Assembly: GCA_003516865.1 (NCBI GenBank)
Contig: DPBR01000070.1
Span: 1 to 10,027 of the forward strand
Reading direction: 5' to 3'
Origin: Oscillospiraceae bacterium
GTDB lineage: Bacteria; Bacillota; Clostridia; Oscillospirales; Ruminococcaceae
DNA: 10,027 nucleotides
Shown here: in pieces, positions 7,298 to 10,027 of the stretch
Numbering within the stretch: position 1 is the stretch's first letter
Layout of the letters: every line of letters starts with the position of its first letter
Translations under genes and position numbers: made by a program
Notes under the pieces: generated by a model
The model's input: only the letters and a program-made list of their open reading frames with translations
Told to the model about the DNA's origin: nothing
Database searches by the model: none

Positions 7298-7335
7298 GAC
7301 AAATTATGCAGACAAATGAATTATCTGTTGACAAA
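7298..7335. repeat. Three GACAAA direct repeats in the divergent intergenic region
   Basis: GACAAAT occurs at 7298-7304 and 7311-7317, and GACAAA again at 7330-7335, overlapping the -35 hexamer of the rightward promoter. The first two copies are each followed by ATTAT, the second after a GA. They lie between gerA and the AI-2E-family gene and could be operator sites, but the sequence is AT-rich and short repeats arise easily. Confidence 0.35.
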
Positions 7336-7356
7336 AAGCGCAGAATGTGGTAAAAT
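7328..7356 (+). promoter_or_regulatory. Near-consensus sigma-A promoter of the AI-2E-family gene
   Basis: TTGACA (7328-7333), a 17-base spacer, and TAAAAT (7351-7356). The -35 is perfect, the -10 is 5 of 6, and the spacing is optimal. Transcription would begin near 7363, leaving a leader of about 34 bases before the ATG at 7397. The promoter excludes the upstream in-frame ATG at 7316 as the start of this transcript's protein. Confidence 0.88.
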
Positions 7357-7396
7357 ATATTTTGATATGTCAATAATCCAAAGAGGCGGTGAAGTG

Positions 7397-8827
7397 ATGA
7401 AAATTAACTGGAACAAAAAATACACCACGATTGCAATTTACAGCCTGATTGTACTCGCTGCGGCGGTGCTTTTCGTGGTGTTTGTGTTTAAGTTCGACTC
7501 TATTTCGACGGGATTTTCGTGGATAGGCGCTGTTGCCGCTCCCGTGGTATGCGGCGTTGTAATCGCGTATATCCTAAACCCGCTTATGATGCTGCTTGAA
7601 AACAAGCTTTTCGGCAGGCTGAAAAACGCGGGTGAAAGCGCCGAAAAAGCGTCCGAAAAAAGCGGCGATGAAAGCATAATCAAAAAAATCGAAAAGCGCG
7701 CGGTAACTGCGAAGCGCAAAAAAACGCTTGCGAGAGTGCTTTCGCTGATTTTGACCTACATTATCCTTTTTGCGGTGCTTGTGGGAATATCAATTGCGGT
7801 TGTGCCGAGCGTTGCAAAAAGCGTAATCGACCTCGCGGAGCAGCTTCCCAACTATCTCAATCAGGCGGAAACGTTCCTCGACGACTTTTTCAAGGATAAC
7901 CCGCAGATTTCGGATTTTCTGTTCAAGGAATTTACGAACATTTCGGACGCTGTTAAGAAATTCGCCGCCGACCTCGACCCGAACCTTATCAACAACGTCG
8001 GAAGCGGGCTTTGGAATTTCGCGATGGCGCTGCTCACGGGACTGAAAAACGTGCTTCTGGGCTTGATTATCGCGATATATCTGCTGTTCAGCAAGGAAAG
8101 GCTGCTCGCGCAGTGCAAGAAGATATTCTTCGCGTTTATTAAAAACGAGCGCTGCGAGCGGCTGTTCGCGGGACTGAGCAAAAGCAACAACATCTTCAAA
8201 AAATATATCATCTCAAATCTGCTTGACGCGATGATTATTTTCGTATGTATGGTAATCGGAATGTTTGCGATGGGAATGCCGTATCAGATGCTGATTTCGG
8301 CAATCTGCGCGGTTACGAACCTCATTCCGTTCTTCGGGCCGTTTATCGGCGCAATTCCGAGCGGAATACTCATTCTGCTTGTCGACCCGTCGAAGGTAAT
8401 CTGGTTTGCGCTGTTTGTTCTGATATTGCAGCAGTGCGACGGAAACGTGATAAAGCCGTTCCTGTTCGGCGAAACGATGGGACTTCCGGCAATCTGGGTT
8501 CTCGTGTCAATAATAGTCGGCGGCGGTTTGTTCGGAATACCGGGAATGTTGCTCGGAGCGCCTGTTTTCGCGGTAATCTACCTGCTTTTCGCAGAATTTG
8601 TCGCAGGCAAGCTGAAGAAGAAAAATCTCCCCGCCGAAACGGAGAAATATTTCTCAAGCGCGGGCGAATTTGCCGAGAAGTATATCGACGACCCGCCGGA
8701 CGGACTTGTCGAGAACTTTTCGATAACGGAAAAGCCGCTCGCGCAAACCGATGATAAATCTTCCGAAAGCGATTCGGGAAGCGAAGAAGCGCCGAAATTC
8801 AAGCTCCGCAAAAACCAAAAAAAATAA
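7397..8827 (+). CDS. AI-2E family (UPF0118) membrane transporter
   Basis: A polytopic membrane protein of the AI-2E transporter family, whose characterised members include the AI-2 exporter TqsA and Na+/H+ antiporter-type proteins; the substrate here is unknown. I start it at 7397 (476 residues) because the ATGs at 7316 and 7367 lie upstream of, or almost at, the predicted transcription start, and GAGGCGGTGA precedes 7397. Two helices (about 10-31 and 42-65) lead to a charged cytoplasmic insert (about 70-112), then a helix (113-137), a long amphipathic region (138-215) and the C-terminal helix bundle (about 216-400). Family signatures are NLIPFFGPFIGAIPS (308-322), QQCDGNVIKP (345-354) and FGIPGMLLGAPVFAV (379-393). 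The last 70 or so residues form a hydrophilic tail ending in a Ser/Glu-rich then Lys-rich stretch. It is a single-gene transcript, divergent from gerA and closed by a hairpin. Confidence 0.92.
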   Translation: MKINWNKKYTTIAIYSLIVLAAAVLFVVFVFKFDSISTGFSWIGAVAAPVVCGVVIAYILNPLMMLLENKLFGRLKNAGESAEKASEKSGDESIIKKIEKRAVTAKRKKTLARVLSLILTYIILFAVLVGISIAVVPSVAKSVIDLAEQLPNYLNQAETFLDDFFKDNPQISDFLFKEFTNISDAVKKFAADLDPNLINNVGSGLWNFAMALLTGLKNVLLGLIIAIYLLFSKERLLAQCKKIFFAFIKNERCERLFAGLSKSNNIFKKYIISNLLDAMIIFVCMVIGMFAMGMPYQMLISAICAVTNLIPFFGPFIGAIPSGILILLVDPSKVIWFALFVLILQQCDGNVIKPFLFGETMGLPAIWVLVSIIVGGGLFGIPGMLLGAPVFAVIYLLFAEFVAGKLKKKNLPAETEKYFSSAGEFAEKYIDDPPDGLVENFSITEKPLAQTDDKSSESDSGSEEAPKFKLRKNQKK

Positions 8828-8830
8828 TCA

Positions 8831-8860
8831 AATCCGCCGATTTTGCTCGGCGGATTATTA
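8831..8860. terminator. Hairpin terminator between convergent genes
   Basis: A perfect 10-bp stem AATCCGCCGA (8831-8840) with TCGGCGGATT (8847-8856) and a 6-base loop TTTTGC begins three bases after the AI-2E-family stop. The plus-strand tail is ATTATTATTAT. Read from the minus strand, the stem is followed by TGATTATTTTTTTT, so the same hairpin probably also ends the ridA transcript coming from the right. Confidence 0.85.
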
Positions 8861-8878
8861 TTATCTGTCATCTTTCGG

Positions 8879-9250
8879 TCAAATCTCAGCTACAACCTCA
8901 ACTTCGACAAGCGCGCCCTTCGGGATTTGCAGACCGCCTACGCAGGAACGCGCGGGCTTCTCAGTGAAATATTCCGCGTAAACCGCGTTAAAAGCGGCAA
9001 AATCCGCGATATCCTTGAGGTAGCAGTTCGTCTTGACAACCTGCTGAAGCGAGCTTCCCGCCGCCTCCAGAACCGCTTTGAGGTTCTCGCAGACGCGCTT
9101 TGTCTGCTCTTCGATTCCGCCCTCGACAAGATTTCCCGTCGCGGGGTCAATCGGGATTTGACCGGAACTGTATACGAGATTTCCCGTGATTTTCGCCTGA
9201 ACGTAAGGACCGATAGCCGCAGGAGCGTTATCCGTGTGAATTGTTTTCAT
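8879..9250 (-). CDS. ridA: RidA family 2-iminobutanoate/2-iminopropanoate deaminase
   Basis: RidA (YjgF/UK114) is a small trimeric cytoplasmic enzyme that hydrolyses reactive 2-imino acids, formed by PLP-dependent threonine/serine dehydratases, to 2-oxo acids and ammonia. The 123 residues are typical in length. Key residues are present: GPY (14-16), YSSGQIPIDP (27-36), FNAVYAEYF (87-95), and PARSCVGG with the substrate-carboxylate-binding Arg101 and the active-site Cys103. The acidic pair VEVEVVAEI closes the protein, one of its glutamates being the counterpart of the conserved catalytic one. GAGGT lies eight bases upstream of the ATG. The gene follows the threonine ammonia-lyase gene after 20 bases in the same direction, so the enzyme sits next to its likely substrate source. 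Confidence 0.95.
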   Translation of the reverse strand: MKTIHTDNAPAAIGPYVQAKITGNLVYSSGQIPIDPATGNLVEGGIEEQTKRVCENLKAVLEAAGSSLQQVVKTNCYLKDIADFAAFNAVYAEYFTEKPARSCVGGLQIPKGALVEVEVVAEI

Positions 9251-9270
9251 GAAAAATACCTCATTTCCGA

Positions 9271-10027
9271 TTATTTTATGTAGTCAACAAGCTTATATCC
9301 CGCTTCAATAAGCGCCTGTCTGATTTCCTCAAGATGCTCGGAGTTGCGCGTTTCAAGCTGAATACGCAGGAAGCAGCCGTTAATGTCGGGATTTTCGTCC
9401 GCGCGCTCGTGACGAACGGTCGTGACGTTTCCGCCGTGCTTTGCGATAATCTCGGATACGCCGAGAAGCTGTCCGGGCTTATCGAGAAGTTCGATATTGA
9501 GCATACCCGAACGTCCGCTCTTGACAAGACCGCGCCTGATAACGCGGTTGAGAATGGTAACGTCTATATTACCGCCCGAAACGACGCAAACAACCTTTTT
9601 GCCCTTAACGGGAACCTTGTTGAACATAACCGCCGCAACCGAAACCGCGCCCGCGCCTTCCGCAATCAGCTTCTGCTGCTCGATAAGCGCGAGGATTGCG
9701 CCGGAAATCTCGTCCTCGGAAACGGTTACAATCTCGTCGACATACTTGCGGCAAAGCTCGAAAGTGTTCTTTCCCGGCTCTTTTACGGCGATACCGTCCG
9801 CAAGCGTGGAAACGCTCTCAAGGCGCTCGATTTTGTTGTCGTGAATTGAGTTGAACATCGAGGGAGCGCCCGCTGCCTGAACGCCGTAAACCTTGATTTT
9901 CGGGTTAAGCTGCTTTATCGCGAACGCAACGCCCGAAATAAGTCCGCCGCCGCCGATAGGCACGACAACCGCGTCAACTTCGGGTAAATCGTCGAGAATT
10001 TCAAGTCCGATTGTACCCTGACCCGCG
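9271..10027 (-). CDS. ilvA: Threonine ammonia-lyase with ACT domain, C-terminal part (5' end outside window)
   Basis: A PLP fold-type II enzyme that converts threonine (and often serine) to 2-oxobutanoate (or pyruvate) and ammonia. The window holds the last 251 codons; the frame continues past 10027, and the GTG at 9961-9963 is an internal valine, not a start. The segment AGQGTIGLEIL near the edge and the PLP-phosphate loop PIGGGGLISG are diagnostic. Then come EGAGAVSVAA and VVCVVSGGNID, the strand-loop contacting the cofactor ring. The last 80 or so residues (GMLNIELLDKPGQLLGVSEI onward) form a single ACT domain, as in the roughly 400-residue catabolic/IlvA1-type enzymes rather than the long biosynthetic IlvA of enterobacteria. 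The PLP-binding lysine lies outside the window. The choice between catabolic tdcB-like and biosynthetic ilvA naming is uncertain. It is cotranscribed with ridA. Confidence 0.93.
   Translation of the reverse strand, partial: AGQGTIGLEILDDLPEVDAVVVPIGGGGLISGVAFAIKQLNPKIKVYGVQAAGAPSMFNSIHDNKIERLESVSTLADGIAVKEPGKNTFELCRKYVDEIVTVSEDEISGAILALIEQQKLIAEGAGAVSVAAVMFNKVPVKGKKVVCVVSGGNIDVTILNRVIRRGLVKSGRSGMLNIELLDKPGQLLGVSEIIAKHGGNVTTVRHERADENPDINGCFLRIQLETRNSEHLEEIRQALIEAGYKLVDYIK

Noticed and set aside
7265..7315. A possible forespore sigma-G promoter for gerA (GCATA on the minus strand followed by AATAATG)
   Set aside because: The -35-like GCATA is good, but the -10-like element matches poorly and the spacing of about 20 bases is too long, so I do not list it as a feature.
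7316..7396. Upstream ATGs (7316 and 7367) extending the AI-2E-family protein
   Set aside because: The first precedes the TTGACA/TAAAAT promoter and the second would be almost leaderless. Neither has a ribosome binding site, and the added residues are not part of the family.
9271..9963. Reading the lyase as a complete 230-codon gene starting with GTG at 9963
   Set aside because: The frame continues in phase to the window edge with conserved lyase residues (AGQGTIGLEIL), so the GTG is an internal valine.

Overview
The window looks like a chromosomal stretch of an endospore-forming Clostridia (Firmicutes), probably near Ruminococcaceae/Oscillospiraceae. The evidence is a spore germinant receptor operon, purine-rich Shine-Dalgarno sites, a near-consensus sigma-A promoter and moderate GC. 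The family-level placement is inference. There are eight larger protein genes, one very small gene and a short MITE-like repeat. Apart from the unknown gene and the repeat, the content is ordinary housekeeping and sporulation genes. I saw no tRNA, rRNA, CRISPR array, transposase or phage gene.

Layout from left to right: (1) the 3' half of a tyrosyl-tRNA synthetase gene (+), ending in a strong hairpin that can serve as a terminator in both directions. (2) A 922-codon gene (-) that I do not recognise, with its own Shine-Dalgarno site and a plausible promoter. (3) A 249-bp gap holding a 12-bp tandem repeat and a roughly 102-bp element with imperfect terminal inverted repeats and a 5-bp TTGAA direct repeat at each edge. 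(4) A germinant receptor operon on the minus strand, transcribed gerA, then a 49-codon small gene, then gerB, then gerC. The small gene's stop codon overlaps the gerB start (ATGA). GerB and GerC are both shorter than usual at the C-terminal side. (5) A divergent AI-2E-family membrane protein gene (+) with a TTGACA-N17-TAAAAT promoter that fixes its start. (6) A hairpin terminator between convergent genes. (7) On the minus strand, a threonine ammonia-lyase gene with a C-terminal ACT domain, running off the right edge, followed 20 bp later by ridA.

Two groups of genes work together. The ger genes would encode the A, B and C subunits of one inner-spore-membrane germinant receptor. The lyase and RidA form a metabolic pair: the lyase releases reactive enamine/imine intermediates from threonine or serine, and RidA hydrolyses them to 2-oxo acids. 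The least explained items are the 922-residue protein, the MITE-like element just upstream of it, and the 49-residue peptide inside the ger operon.
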